Below are positions 22,511-35,014 of a stretch of 64,000 bases of DNA, in pieces. Origin of the DNA: Canna indica (lineage: Eukaryota > Streptophyta > Magnoliopsida > Zingiberales > Cannaceae); the NCBI GenBank assembly GCA_034359265.1, contig CP136891.1, forward strand, positions 48,786,001 to 48,850,000, given 5' to 3'. A program made the translations under genes and the position numbers. The notes under the pieces are model-generated. The model did no database searches. It saw only the letters and a program-made list of their open reading frames with translations, and was not told where the DNA came from. Positions within the stretch are counted from its first letter, which is position 1. Each line of letters opens with the position of its first letter.

Positions 22511-24474
22511 CACTACTAGAATATATCACATCAACCACGGGAATCACCGACGATCGCCTCGATCGTCAGAATCATTCACATCATTTCTACAGCCGCAGGG
22601 GCCATGGCTGATATAACCAAATCAGCCGCGGCTCACATACGACCGCCTAGGACCGTCGCTCATAGTTGATGGCGCACACGGGGCACGAAATAACATAATT
22701 TATTAGCCACAGCTTAGCAGGGGCGCGAGAGCCGTTGGTGATATGAATAAGTCATTAGCCACGGCTAGAAGCAATCGTCGCTTATTAATTAATGGCGCTA
22801 ACGTAGCACAAAAATAAAACACTCTTCATCGACGGCTTAGAGAGGGCCAACCGTCGGTGATATTAAAATTACAAATCCATAATTTTTTGACGGCTGGCGA
22901 GCCGTCGGTGAAAATCCTTTTTATTTGCGTTCGTGCCCCCTTCCTCTTGTTCCTCTTTCTTCTCTACTCCCGCCGCTGTCGTTAGTCGCCGCCGCCGTCC
23001 CTCTCCCTGCCGGTAAGCATCTCCTCCTCTCCCCATCTCCCTCCATCTCCTTGCCCTCTCTGCACCGGCGTCTACTCGCCGGCGCCATGATTTGGGGCCG
23101 ATTAGGGTAATCATAGTTTGATCAGGGGTTAATTACACCCTATTATTATTTTTAATTTGTTATTGTTAATTATTAGAAATTAATTGTTAATTAGGTAATT
23201 AGTTTGGTTAATGTTAATTAATGATTAATGTTGAGCGCACTCACCGTCGTCGACGAGGAGCGGGGGACTACGTTGATAGCAGAGCCTCGATCACAATGGT
23301 AATTATTTATGTCTATTTGATTTACACAATTTTTATTTATAGTTTATACATATTTAAAATATAAACACGTGTAGGAAACATACACGAGGACTATGATCGA
23401 GCGTGGAGGCACACCGGAGGAGTTCGACGCAGGAGCATGGGTGGAGGCCGCAGGTGGCTGGGAGCACGATCGTGTTTATGGACAATGTCCATGCACGCGC
23501 CGTGCTCGGGCAACTTAGGGCACTGACCCCTTCGACTGCGGGTGAGCGGCCCTCGACATCCTGGGTGTAGGACCAGAGTCGGATAGCGGCCTTGGATTCG
23601 GAGCTCACCCAGCAGAGACAGACGATGGAGGAGCAGAGGCTGGCGATGGAGGAGCAGAGACGGATGAATGAAGAGTTGAGACACACGATGCAGAACATGC
23701 ATGCACTCCTCACTCAGATTGCGTCTCACTCTGGCCTTCTACCGATGATGTCGCAGTCGTCGTCCTCCTCGACCCAGTCGACGCTCCCAACCCATTCGCT
23801 GTCGACTTCATCACAACCGTGAGATTTTGGTTTATTGTATTTTATTTATATTTTGATACTTATTTGTATACTAATAGTTGTTTATATACTTATGGTTGTA
23901 TATATATGATAATTTGATAATTGTTTGCCTCCGGTTTGAGGTTTAGATTGATGATATTTATGTAAAACTTGTGTGTTTGGTTTCAAATGCATGTGTATGG
24001 TATTTTTTGGTTATAATCTATGATTGAAAATAGATTGTAATCTATAAATATCATTGTATATAGGAATTTATAAATTTTTTATTTTTTTCAGTTACAAGAT
24101 ATACATTCAGCCACGTCTTACCCATGGTCGACCGTTACTAAGTTGTGTGTGAAAGCTTATCGTAAATGGCTGATGGTCTAGGCAGCACCAAATATCACAG
24201 TTGCTAATAGTATCACCGAAGGCCCGAGGCCGTGGCTAATGTGTTTGTATCAGTGACAACCGCCTACAGCCGTCACTGATGTGTTTAAATCAGCGACAAC
24301 ACCCGCGGCTATCGCTAATGATTACTTGTGATGGCTGAGAGAGACCGTCACAACTTATCTGAGACGCGCACATCAGTGACAGCATTTTGCCACGACTAAC
24401 GCCGTCTGTGATAGTTGTCACTAACGGTTCATCCACGGCTTGCGCCGTCGGTGATGACGATAATTATAGTAGTG
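22511..24474 (+). mobile_element. CACTA-2: 1,964-bp non-autonomous CACTA element
   Basis: The termini are CACTACTAGAATAT at 22511 and the complementary end ATAATTATAGTAGTG at 24460-24474. The 3-bp duplication CAT flanks both ends (22508-22510 and 24475-24477), as expected for CACTA. The other Copia-1 LTR carries the empty site ATGAGATCATGCCAG near 32185, proving the borders. Subterminal DNA repeats GCCGTCGGTGAT-like units in both orientations. Inside is only the end of an accessory gene, so it depends on transposase supplied elsewhere. Confidence 0.95.
23374..23822 (+). pseudogene. CACTA-2 accessory gene (TNPA-like), C-terminal remnant
   Basis: Fragments in two frames read TRTMIERGGTPEEFD and EHDRVYG, matching a conserved late segment of CACTA accessory proteins. 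A 76-codon stretch (23592-23822) then begins MDSELTQQRQTMEEQR. It forms a Glu/Gln/Met-rich coiled coil and ends in a Ser/Thr-rich tail. Such coiled coils are typical of the DNA-binding accessory protein's multimerisation end. A frame change near 23510 and a TAG at about 23568 break it. No transposase domain is present in the element. Confidence 0.6.
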
Positions 24475-26652
24475 CATGCCAGCGAGACTTGGAATCCAGA
24501 TGCCCCTGTTCTAAATATTCCTAGTCATAGGATCATCGATTAGGGGATAGGTGATTTTGGATAGACTAATGCACTTGGTATATGCCCTATACGATAGCTA
24601 GAGGGTAGCTGATCTCACAGTTACCTATGAGTTGTCATTAATGTACATGTGCAGGTGCTCATTAGTGAATGAGTTCACTGAATGGACCTATACGAGGAAC
24701 ACATAATGGAATCCTTACATGAGTGTCAATAGGATGTTCATCAGGTGATAGTAGGTGCAAGCAGTCATTGGACCTGAGATTGTCATGGTTATCTTGTGAG
24801 TGACAACCCATTGCTTTAGTTCTATCCTTACGTGGCCCTCAGTGTCATGTGCCGGGTATTACTGGGCATGGGAAAGCATTCATGGAGCTAGGTGAGCAAC
24901 CAACATGGAATCGGTTACTCCCAGTATGAGGAGATAATGCCCTATGTGTCCCTGCAAGTGTCGACTCGGGAATCTCTAGCCAGAGTAAAATTAAAAGTCA
25001 GGAAGATGTTTCTGACGTTTCATTATTGAGACACCATCTTGGCGGGTGGAATATATATGAATCAGTATTAGGGTTTGACACTTCTTCCGTACCGTAGTCG
25101 ACTTTGGGACATTGTAATCGAGCGATTTAATTGCACGATAACTAATCACCGAAGGGCGTTCAATCCCTGTAGATTGAACCTCACACTATACGGCTAGTCA
25201 TGACATGTTGTTAGACGTCAATCTTGACTTGTCAATGGAGTCCCTCACGACCGCACTAAATGGGTTTAGTGGTGGCTCGTAAGATTCGAATAGAAGTCAT
25301 TATATCGGATCCGACTCTCCGTTATGCACAACTCACTGCTGGCTTAGTGTGGGGCCCAATGGGTCACACACAATAGGCTAACCTCGTAACAAACCTTATG
25401 AGATAAAGATCGAATGTGGCCTTATATGTCTACTAGCATGGGCATGCTACAACTCGATCACGGATCTCATTTACGGACACGATAGGAAAGTTGTTTCCTA
25501 TAGGAACGAATGTGCGAGGAAGGAGTTCCTCGGTAACCCTAATTTGTAGGGCATCCCTAAGTTGTTGGGATTGGCACATGATAATATTTTATTTAGTTGA
25601 TTAAATTTAATTATGAATTAAATATTTAATTAACTACTTGACCGCGAATATATTTAATTATGAATTAAATATAATTTTATTTTTAATCAAATATACATGG
25701 TGGGAAAATTAGTTTTCAACCATGAGCCTAATCGATTAATTAGAATTTAATTTATTTCGATAAATTCTAATTAATAAGAATTTGATTTACGGGATAAATC
25801 ATAGAATTAATAGATAATAAATAAGAAATTGAATTATTTAGATAAACCACTTTGCTACCTTTCATGGAATTGGTTTGTTTAGATAATTATCATTCTTATT
25901 TGTAGGCTCTTAATTTATGGAGATAAATTAAAGTTTATATTTTATTGGACTTAATTAATTTTGAATTAATTATGAAGCCATTAAAATATGAATTATATTT
26001 GGAGGCAAACTCCGAAATTTTGAATTATGGGAAGGGAGTTTTTAGGGGGGGGGGCGGGTCTACCTTGTAACCATCCCCCTCTCTATAAATAGTGGTCGAG
26101 CACCCCATGGAGGTGGTAGGTGAATTAGTTCTTCCTCCTCTCCATTGGTGGTCGGCCATCTTCTTCTTCCTTCCCCGGGCTTTTGGTGAATCCAAATTGA
26201 AGGTGTCTTCTACTTGTGTGTGTCGCCTACTTCATTTTCTTGGAGGAGTCCAAGAGGGACAGCGAGGTATTCTTTTGTCTACCCTCTCGCTCCGTTGTTT
26301 TCTCGTCTCCTCTTCCTCCCTTTTTAGTGCTCGGTTCTTGTTGGAAGGGCCGGCCTTGCCCAGGTGGGTTTTGGGATTGAGAAAGCTTCTTCGTTGAGCC
26401 ACAACAAGCCTCGATGTTCGCTGCCCCTATTGTTGCGAGGTGCTTGGTGTGGACTATAGTTGGAGGACGTGCATGTGTGCGTCTCAAAACGGGGATAGGA
26501 TCAGCCATATCCAACCGCGGTATAAGGTATACCTTTCCCCTTCTCTCGTAGATTAAATTCCTTAATTGTTGCTAAAGTAGATCGTTGTTTTGAGATGTTT
26601 TGAATTTTTTAAATTGCTATTTCCACTGTGATTCTTATTCCCATCCCAACAG

Positions 26653-26665
26653 TGGTATCAGAGCC
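26653..26665 (+). promoter_or_regulatory. Copia-1 primer binding site
   Basis: TGGTATCAGAGCC lies one base after the 5' LTR end. It is the exact initiator tRNA-Met complement used by plant copia elements. Confidence 0.9.
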
Positions 26666-27736
26666 ACCTTTAGCAAAATTTTGTTATTTTTATTTCGCGT
26701 TTTGATCACGTTTACGAATTGTTCGCTACCTAAACGTCATGCTGCCCGGTTTTGGTTTTCAGGAGTTTTTGAGTCGTTCTCTTGGCTCCAAGGTTCATAT
26801 GATGAATCGAGGTAGAAGCCTACTATCCATATTGATTTTGGACAGAATTTAAACTCAAAAATCCCGTGGGTTCATGGTTGAAAGGCCCCGAGAACCGAAA
26901 AAATTCAGCATGTGTTGTTTGAACCGTTTTGGGTGGAAACGAGATCGGATCTACGTGATTTCAGATTCTGTTTTTTTTCTTTCTTTTTCATATATGATGT
27001 GATGCATGAAAAGGATGATTATGGATGAGTCCTATGTGCATGTGACTGCATGTAAAATGTGGTTGTGACGATTGCTTGTAAATTTATGAAATTTCAGCTT
27101 TGCAATTTTTAAATAGGGTCAGCGTACCCCTGCCTTCCTCTTGAGAATTCTGATTGTAATTCACTTCTCCGTTTCCTTTAATCTATCCACAAGGATTGCT
27201 TGGGGTCTTCTTCTTTTAGTTTTGTAAAATTAGAAGCTTAGGGGAAGATTTGCGACGAGCACGCTTGCGGCCGCATTTTCGTGCGCGCGCGGAGGTGTTC
27301 GGCGCCATGTTGATGATGGCTTGAACCTCAGGAAGACACTGATGGAATCGACAACCTACAAGGTGATTTTGGGCAGTGCCTTGGCAAGAAAGAGCTTCCT
27401 TAAAACCTTAGGATGATGGCCTTGGTTTTGCCCGGTGGCTCGAGTGGAACCCTTAGAACATCCATGATCATTCTTATTTACTTTATGCTTTTATTTATTG
27501 TTCTTACTTCAATTGTTGATTGCTTAGATAAATTATAATTGCAAGAAGAAACCCTCCAATAATATTGAGTTTGAATGGCTAAGATATTAAGAATATCATT
27601 CACGCCTTCCATCGTTATGAGGGATAAGTGTGTCTATTGTCACAACGGGTTTGTTGTGCACATACAAGACCTTTTGTGCTAATAGACACGTTGCACCTCA
27701 TAAGGCACATATCCGACTTGTGTCTTTGCTTCCGGC

Positions 27737-28054
27737 TTGAGCGAGACTTACCTTGTTGAGCTAAACTCAAGGATGGTTGTTTTCTCGCTAGGGCATACGA
27801 ACGATGGCTCCGACTCAACTAGGGCTCCTTACTTTGTTGTGCACACACAAGGCTATGGTTTCCCTAGAGATAAAAACATACGGAAGTCACATAGTAATGT
27901 GATCGGTAAAGAGTTACCTACCCATGGACCTATTAGGGTTTGTCGTGTTACATGCGAGACCCGAGTAGGAGAAGTGGGGTTCCATTATCCCCCTAAGGAA
28001 GTCTACAAACGAGGGCTTCCCTCTTCCAAACCGGAGGGTATTATGGAACCGTGA
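27737..28054 (+). CDS. 105-codon ORF in the Copia-1 leader, function unknown
   Basis: This open frame lies between the primer site and gag, in a leader of about 1.5 kb. It has no motif I recognise. It is fairly rich in Gly, Arg and Val, with MVVFSLGHTNDG near the start and KEVYKRGLPSSKPEG near the end. No signal peptide or membrane segment is evident. It stays open in an element whose gag and pol are full of stops. That could be chance, or it could reflect a leader-encoded product or a packaging region without coding role. Confidence 0.3.
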   Translation: MSETYLVELNSRMVVFSLGHTNDGSDSTRAPYFVVHTQGYGFPRDKNIRKSHSNVIGKELPTHGPIRVCRVTCETRVGEVGFHYPPKEVYKRGLPSSKPEGIMEP

Positions 28055-28147
28055 AAATTAGTGGGAGACATGTTTAATTAAAAGACCTCAATAAACATGC
28101 ATGTAGAATATCTGCTCATTCATGTCTTTATTTCTTTGTAGCATATC

Positions 28148-29287
28148 ATGTCACCTTTACCGTTGTTAGATTGCTTCATCAATGAAAATAAATTAACTGG
28201 ACCAAATTACGTCGATTGGATGCGATATTTGAGGGTAGTCCTCATTTATGAGAATTTGTCTCACATTTTTGATTCTCCGGGACCGATGCCACCCCTTGGG
28301 GAAGGGGATTACATCGAGGAAGAGAGGATGGCTTATGAGAAGTTGCAAGAAATTTGGTGTGAAGATAGCAACCAATGCTTCCATAGATTAGATTCGATTG
28401 TGGTTTACAATTATAGCTTCCACACCTATTCATTTGGCATCATTTACCATATAACATATAAAGAAAAGGAAAGAGTCAAAGAAAAGATGGTGATTCAAGT
28501 CAAGATTTCTTCAATACCCTAACCCTTTGTCAAATCAAAATAAGAGGCGAAAAATACCAGATACTAGAGCAATGTTGTATCAGACTACTTGTCTCCTTGT
28601 AGTTGGATCTCCAAGTTTCTGGAATGCTCCAAATTCCACTTGAGCATCCAAATCTGGATCAATACCAGCAAAAACACTATTCAATGCATAATGCTGGCAT
28701 CCATGTCCGATGAGTTGCAAAAGCAACATGAACATTTGGATATCGAAGCTATCCTCGATCACCTCAAGTTGTTGAATGGTGAGCATATGAGGACAGCTAG
28801 GTACAAGCTATCTACACAATTCTTTCGTGCCAAAATGTAGGATAACACTCTTGTTGAGACCCATGTCCTCAAACTAATCAATTTAATTAAGGAGTTAGAG
28901 AGGTTGGGGTTCTCCATGGACAAGGAACTAAGTCAGGACTTAGTACTCCAATCCCTCCCGGATTCATTTTCACAGTTTGTTGATAACTTCCACATAAACA
29001 AGTAGGATGTCTCGCTTCCCGAGCTCCTTAATATGCCGAAGACTGTTGAGTCCCACCTTATGAAGGGTACGTACACAATCTTGTTAGTGGAAAATGCCTT
29101 TGAGGCAAAGTTATACTCTGTTAAGAACAAAGTGAAAAGCAGAACTATAAAACCCATGAGAAATATCAAGAAGAAAGGAAAAGTTGTTCGAAATAGCACC
29201 TGCTACCATTGTGGTAAAAATGGCCACTGGAAGCACAACTGTAAGGAGTATTTTGCAGAGTTAAAACTAAAAATACTTCGTCATTAA
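28148..29287 (+). pseudogene. Copia-1 gag, broken
   Basis: It starts MSPLPLLDCF and continues with LTGPNYVDWMRYLRV, the usual N-terminal signature of copia Gag, which forms the particle shell. Further pieces are VLKLINLIKELERLGFSM and LVLQSLPDSFSQFVDNF around 28860-28990. A CCHC knuckle (CX2CX4HX4C) lies at 29201-29242 with the core CGKNGHWKHNC. Frameshifts near 28390 and 28570 and stops near 28838 and 29004 break it. The knuckle residues themselves are intact. Confidence 0.85.
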
Positions 29288-29299
29288 ACTCTACTTTAT

Positions 29300-32013
29300 G
29301 GTATTCGATATCAGGTATTTGATATCAATCATCATCTGCAAGATGTTGCAGGAGAAGAAGAAAAGTAGGAGACTTGACAAATGACAACTACGACCTTCGG
29401 GAAGGCGATAGGCGCAAGAGTTACAGCCTTAGCTGTAGGAACCTATAGTATAAGTCTTCTATTCAACAAGACCGTTGTACTTGATTTGCTCCAGTGTTAA
29501 TAAAAGAACGTCATTTTTCCTTTGTTATCTAAACAAGGTTGTGAAAAGTTCTTTCAAAGGCAATAGTTGCCGCATGAACCATTTTGATAAGTTACATGCG
29601 ACTGGGCCAATTTCAATTACTTTAATGGTTTTTTTTTAAAAGTTAATGATAAATATTTTTGGTACGAACGCACAAAGAGATAAAATTAACCTCACCTACA
29701 TCATGGCTTTATGAATCACAATCAAAACTTGAGAAGTGTGTGTCAAGAAGATTCTAATCGAGTCTTTGTTCACCAAACCTGGCAAAAGGCTCGCTGAGTT
29801 GATTAGAGTTGGCCAACATAGGTGTATGCATGCCGATGACAACTCAAGCCAAAAAGAATACTCACTACGATATGATTAGGCACGGGTACATCCACCTGTT
29901 TGGGCACAAACTCGATACCTTTGAATCGTTTAAGGAGCATGAAGGTGAAGTTAAAGAAACATATAGGAAAAGGTATTATAGCCCTTCAATTGGATCGAGG
30001 TAGAGAATACTTATCCACTAGGTTTGCGAATTATCTCAAAAGACAATAAGATTGTCTCTGTATGGACCCTTCCTGACACAATAATGTGTCTGAAAGGAGA
30101 AATCACACCCTATTGGATATGATGTAATCCATACTTAGCTTCCAATATCTTTTAAGGGGATAAGCTATTGTTGAGGCCATAAGTTCGTATGTCTTCGATA
30201 CACCATATAAGATATGGAATGGCAAGAAACTGAGTCTGAGACCTCTCATGATTTGGGGTTGCCTAGGTATGACAAACTTGACCAGGTGCAGATGTTGAGG
30301 CATAACCTTAAAAGTGTTTTGGGTATCAAGTTTTCCCAACTGAACAAAAGGAGTTTTGTCACCATTTTCTGAGAAAAAGGAGTTTTTTGAGGAAAGTGGG
30401 AGTGGAAGATATGTTGGACATGGTGAAGTTCAGCAACCATAAATAAAATTGCAACAACTAGTAGAAAGTCCACAAGTTAAATCAATCGATGTAATTATTA
30501 CATCCCATCAATCTTCAAGGAGACTACGTAAACTGCCTAAGTGATATCTAGCCATAGGGTACTTAGACTCAGGCAATCCGCGATCTCTTAATGGTCAAAT
30601 GTGTTCACACCATGCAGTGGTATTATGCAAATCTAAACTAGACTCAAACCAAGTATGGACTTTGGTTGACCTGCTCAAAAGGATAACTCCTGTAGGGTGC
30701 AGGTGGATCTTTAGGAAAGATCTGAGCAGTTGGCAAGGTGTGGACCTATAAGATCAGACTAGCTGTGAATGAGGTCTAACCCAGACAATAGCTTGTCTGC
30801 AATAAGACATTCTCACTAGTTCTAGCGCTCAAGTCCATCAAGATATTGCTAGCCATCAGTGCGTACTATAAATACGATATATGGCTAGTGGGTGTCTATA
30901 CTACATTCTTCCATTATGAAGAAGTATATATGGCATAGACAGAGGAGCTCGTATCCTTGGTTGGACCGAGTAAGGTATGGAAGCAACAAAGTTCCATTTA
31001 TGGACTACAACTAGCGTCGAAGAGTTGAAACATCTGTTTTGATGAAGATAGTCAAAAGGGTTTTGATTTTATCAAAAATGTGGATAAAAAATGTGGATGA
31101 ACCTTGTGTAGACAAGGTGTTTAATGGGAGTGTAGTCATATTGTATGACATACTTGTGGGGAAAACAAGTTCCCATATTCCAGTTACTACCCATATTGAT
31201 TCTCCATGATACATCTGGGAAAGGCCTCCTATATACTCGGTATTAAGATCTATTGGGAATAGGTATGAAAGGATGCCAAGATTGCCCCAGCCCATGTATA
31301 TTGATACAATGCTAAGGAGGTTTAGCATAGAAGGCAGTAAAAGAGAGGTTACTTACCTATGAGTCATAGCATCAATCTCTTCAAGATGATGTCTCCTTAG
31401 ACATCTGAGGAAAGATAAAGGCTGAGAGCAATCCATTATGCTTCGTCAATGGGATCCATCATTCGATGCTTTGCACTTGGCTTGATATTGGTTATACCTT
31501 AGAGGTATCTAGTAGTTTTCGGGCTAAACCCTGGAGAATAACATTGAAGAGTAAATGGAGAACTCTCTCAGGTACTTGAGAAGGATGAGAGGTGCTCTAT
31601 ACAATGATGAAACCATATAATGGTATAATGATACCTTTAATGGTGGTGCAGTAAGTAGGAAATTGTTCCTAGCGGGGTACTGTAATCGATAAGGTGACTA
31701 AGGCTTTGTGCTTTGCTACTTACTCTACCACTTTGGACAGCATCGAATAAAGGAGTTTATCATTCATTGGGAGTTGTTCCTGAGGTTGCCAGTTCAACAT
31801 CGATATTGTATAACAATACTAGGACTCTTGCTTAAAGTTAAGGAACTAAGATCTCGTGAAAATCATTGCTTTTCTTAAAAGGCGGTGTCATCTCATCGTT
31901 GAAAAGAGGTGATGACTGAAAGACATTAATGTAGATTAAACTGATTACTACAGTAGCAGATTCGATTACCACTGAAATTTGGTATACATATACCAGGATG
32001 ATTGGCTAAAGTG
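29300..32013 (+). pseudogene. Copia-1 pol, heavily decayed
   Basis: Only fragments in shifting frames remain. Integrase core pieces occur near 29880-30050 (HLFGHKLDTFESFKEHEGEV and a nearby SDRG-like segment). The start of reverse transcriptase occurs near 30650-30720 (VWTLVDLLKR, PVGCRWIFRK). The end of RNase H occurs near 31860-31910 (a Lys-Arg-rich end before the tract). The order integrase then reverse transcriptase identifies copia. No open frame over about 80 codons survives, so no protein is made. Confidence 0.7.
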
Positions 32014-32025
32014 CAAGTGGGAGAT
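32013..32025 (+). promoter_or_regulatory. Copia-1 polypurine tract
   Basis: The purine-rich GCAAGTGGGAGAT sits immediately before the 3' LTR start at 32026. This is the position used to prime second-strand synthesis. Confidence 0.75.
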
Positions 32026-34403
32026 TGAAATGAATAGTGCCCTTGATCCAATCACATGTAGATGTGTTTGGGGACTATTCAAGGGTAATCAACCTAATGA
32101 GATAATTTTTCATCATATGTTGCATCTTTATTTATAAAGATTATGATGAACCCTAAGAATTCAAGCAAATGATTCTAAGGCCATGATGAGATCATGCCAG
32201 TGAGACTTGGAATCCGAATGCCCATTTTCTAAATGTTCCTAGTCATAGGATCATCGATTAGGGGATTCTGGATGGACTAGTGCACTTGGTATATGTCCTA
32301 TACGATAGGGGGTAGCTGATATCATAATTACCTATGAGTCGTCATTAATGTACAAGTGCAAGTGGTCATTAGTGAATGATTTCACTGAATGGACCTACAT
32401 GTGGAACACAGAATGGAATCTTTACATTAGTGTCAATAGGATGTTTATCGGGTGATAGTAGGTGCAAACAATCCTTGGACCTGAGGTTGTCATGATTACC
32501 TTGTGAGTGACGACCCATTGCTTTGGTTCTATCCTTACGTGGTCCTCAGCGTCATGTGCCGGGTATTACTAGGCATGGGGAAGCATTCGTGGAGGTAGGT
32601 GAGCAACCAATTAACATGAAATTAGTTACTCCTAGTAAGAGGAGATAATGTCTTATGTGTCCCTGCAAGTGTCGACTTGGGAATCTCTGGTCCGAGTAGA
32701 AATGAAAGTCAAGAAGATGTTTCTGACGTTTCATTATTAAGACAACATTTTGGCGGGTGGAATACATATAAATAGGTATTAGGGTTTGACACTTCTTCTG
32801 TACCCTAGTCGACTTCGGGATATTGTAACCGAGGGATTTAGTTGCATGGTAACTAATCACCGAAGGGCTTTCGATCCCTGTAGATTGAATGTCACACTAT
32901 CCGGGTAGTCATGACACGTTGCTAGACGTCAATCTTGACTTATGAGTAGAGTCACTCACGACCACACTAGAGGAGTTTAGTGGAGGCTCGTAAGATTCGA
33001 ATAGAAGTCGTTCTATTGGATTCGACTCTTCGTTATGCACAACTCACTACTAGCTTAGTGTGGGGCCCAATGGGTCACACACAACAGGCTAACCTCGTAA
33101 CAAACCTTATGAGATAAAGTTTGAATGCGGCCCTATATGTCTACTAGCATGGGCATGCTGTAACTCGATCACGGATCTCGTTTACGAACACGATAGGAAA
33201 GTTGTTTCCTATAGGAATGAATGCGCGAGGAAGAAGTTCCTTGGTAACCCCAATTTGTAGGGCATCCCTAAATTGTAGGGATTGGCACATGATAATGTTT
33301 CAATTAGTTAATTAAAGTTAATTATGAATTAAATATTTAATTAACTACTAGACTGGGAATATATTTAATTATGAATTAAATATAATTTGATTTTGAATCA
33401 AATATACATTGTGAGAAAATTAGTTTTCAACCATGAGCCTAATCGATTAATTATAAATTAATTTATTTGGATAAATTCTAATTAATAAGAATTTGATTTA
33501 TGGAGATAAATCATAAAATTAATAGATATATGATTTATGAGGATAAATCATAATTCTATTAATAAATAAGAAATTGAATTATTTAGATAAACCACTTTTC
33601 TACCTTTTAGGGAGTTGATTTGTTTAGATAATTATCATTCTTATTTGTAGGCTCTTAATTTATGGAGATAAATTAAAGTTTATATTTTATTTGACTTAAT
33701 TAATTTCTAATTAATTATGAAGCCATTAAAATATAAATTATATTTAGAGGCAAACCCCAGAATTTTTAATTCTGGGGAGAGAGTTTTTAGGGGGGCGGGG
33801 GCGGGTTTACCTTGTAACCATCCCCCTCTCTATAAATAGTGGCCGAGCACCCCATGGAGGTGGTAGGTGAATTAGTTCTTCCTCCTCTCCACTAATGACC
33901 GGCCATCTTCTTCCTCCTTCCCCGGGCTTTTGGTGAAACCAAGTTAAAGGTGTCTTCTAATCGGGTGTGCCGCCTACTTCATCTTCTTGGAGAAGTTCAG
34001 AAGGACAGCGATGTATTCTTTTATCTACCCTCTCATTATGTTATTTTCTCATCCCCTCTTCCTTTTTGGTGCTCGGTTCTTGGTGGAAGGGCCAGCCTTG
34101 CCTAGGTGGGTTTTGGGATTGAGAAAGCTTCTCCGTTGAGCCACAATGAGCCCCAGTGAGCCCCAGTGTTTGCTGCCCCTATTGTTGTGAGGTTCTTGGT
34201 TTGGACTATCGTTGGAGGATGTGAACGTGTGCGTCTCAAGATGGGGATAGGATCAGCCATATCCAACCACGGTATAAGGTATACCTTTCCCCTTCTCTCG
34301 TAGATTGAATTTCTTAAATGTTGCTAAAGTAGATCGTTGTTTTGGGATATATTGAATTTTTAAAATTGCTATTTCCGCTGCGATTCTTATTCCCGTCCCA
34401 ACA
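32026..34403 (+). repeat. Copia-1 3' LTR
   Basis: This is a 2,378-bp TG...CA repeat collinear with the 5' LTR. It keeps the uninterrupted site that CACTA-2 occupies in the other copy. Confidence 0.92.
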
Positions 34404-34960
34404 GCTTTCGCCCAATAAGAGATGACAATATGCAACATGTCAACATAATATTGTGTGAAATCTGACACTAGAAGGGGGGGTTGAATAGTGTTTGTCCCCT
34501 TATTCTTATATTTTTTCCCTTTTTTTTTACTCAATTTTAACTTCACTTAGGTGCAAGTGTTTCTTAACTATAGATGTGATCAAATATTAATAACAATGAT
34601 AAGCAATCAAGAAAGCAATGCAGACAAGAATAATTATAGAGGTTCAACCAATTGCCTACTCCACTACCTTGGCTCCTCACCAAGGATTTCTAACCACTAC
34701 TTTATAGAGTTTGTATTTCCCTTTGAATACAATGAGGACACTCTTCTCACCACTCTGAGAATCCCTCAATCCTATTCACCTAGGCAAAACACAATCCTAT
34801 AAAATTTTCCCTAAGTGTTTCCCCAGCACACGTAGCAGCTATTAGAAATGTTGTTGACAGAAGCGAAGGGCGCATAGCAAATCAATTCTTATGAAGGCTC
34901 AAATCACTTCTTTAATGCTTAATGAAATTTCTAAGAAGTCTTAAAGGAGTTAGGTGAGGG

Positions 34961-34969
34961 GTATTTATA
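34961..34969 (-). promoter_or_regulatory. TATA box in Copia-2 3' LTR
   Basis: The reverse-strand TATAAATAC is repeated at 41680-41688 in the other LTR and at 48441-48449 in the related solo LTR. It lies just downstream, in element orientation, of the GGTCGACC-type cluster. Confidence 0.7.
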
Positions 34970-35014
34970 ACCCCTCAACTGAACGGAATGTACAACGGGC
35001 AAAAAAATAGTTGT

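Larger units (their letters stand above)
22341..26651 (+). repeat. Copia-1 5' LTR, split by CACTA-2
   Basis: About 2.34 kb of LTR sequence remains when the 1,964-bp CACTA insert and its 3-bp duplication are removed. It is collinear with 32026-34403. ORFs inside, such as 26092-26397, are LTR leader sequence rather than genes. The sequence TATAAATAGTGG near 26084 is a probable TATA region. Confidence 0.9.
22341..34403 (+). mobile_element. Copia-1: complete but decayed Ty1/copia retrotransposon
   Basis: The LTRs start TGAAAGGAATAG (22341) and TGAAATGAATAG (32026) and end CATCCCAACA (26651) and CGTCCCAACA (34403). The element is flanked by identical 5-bp duplications GCTTT at 22336-22340 and 34404-34408. 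Priming uses TGGTATCAGAGCC. The internal region holds a long leader, gag with one CCHC knuckle, and fragments of integrase, reverse transcriptase and RNase H in copia order, all with many stops. A CACTA element sits inside the 5' LTR. The target was LTR E. Confidence 0.92.

Noticed and set aside
23354..23729. Reverse-strand Cys/Ser-rich ORFs in CACTA-2
   Set aside because: They are shadows of the forward coiled-coil exon of the accessory gene.
26092..26397. 101-codon ORF near the end of the Copia-1 5' LTR
   Set aside because: It lies in LTR leader sequence, the sister LTR does not keep it intact, and it has no family motif.
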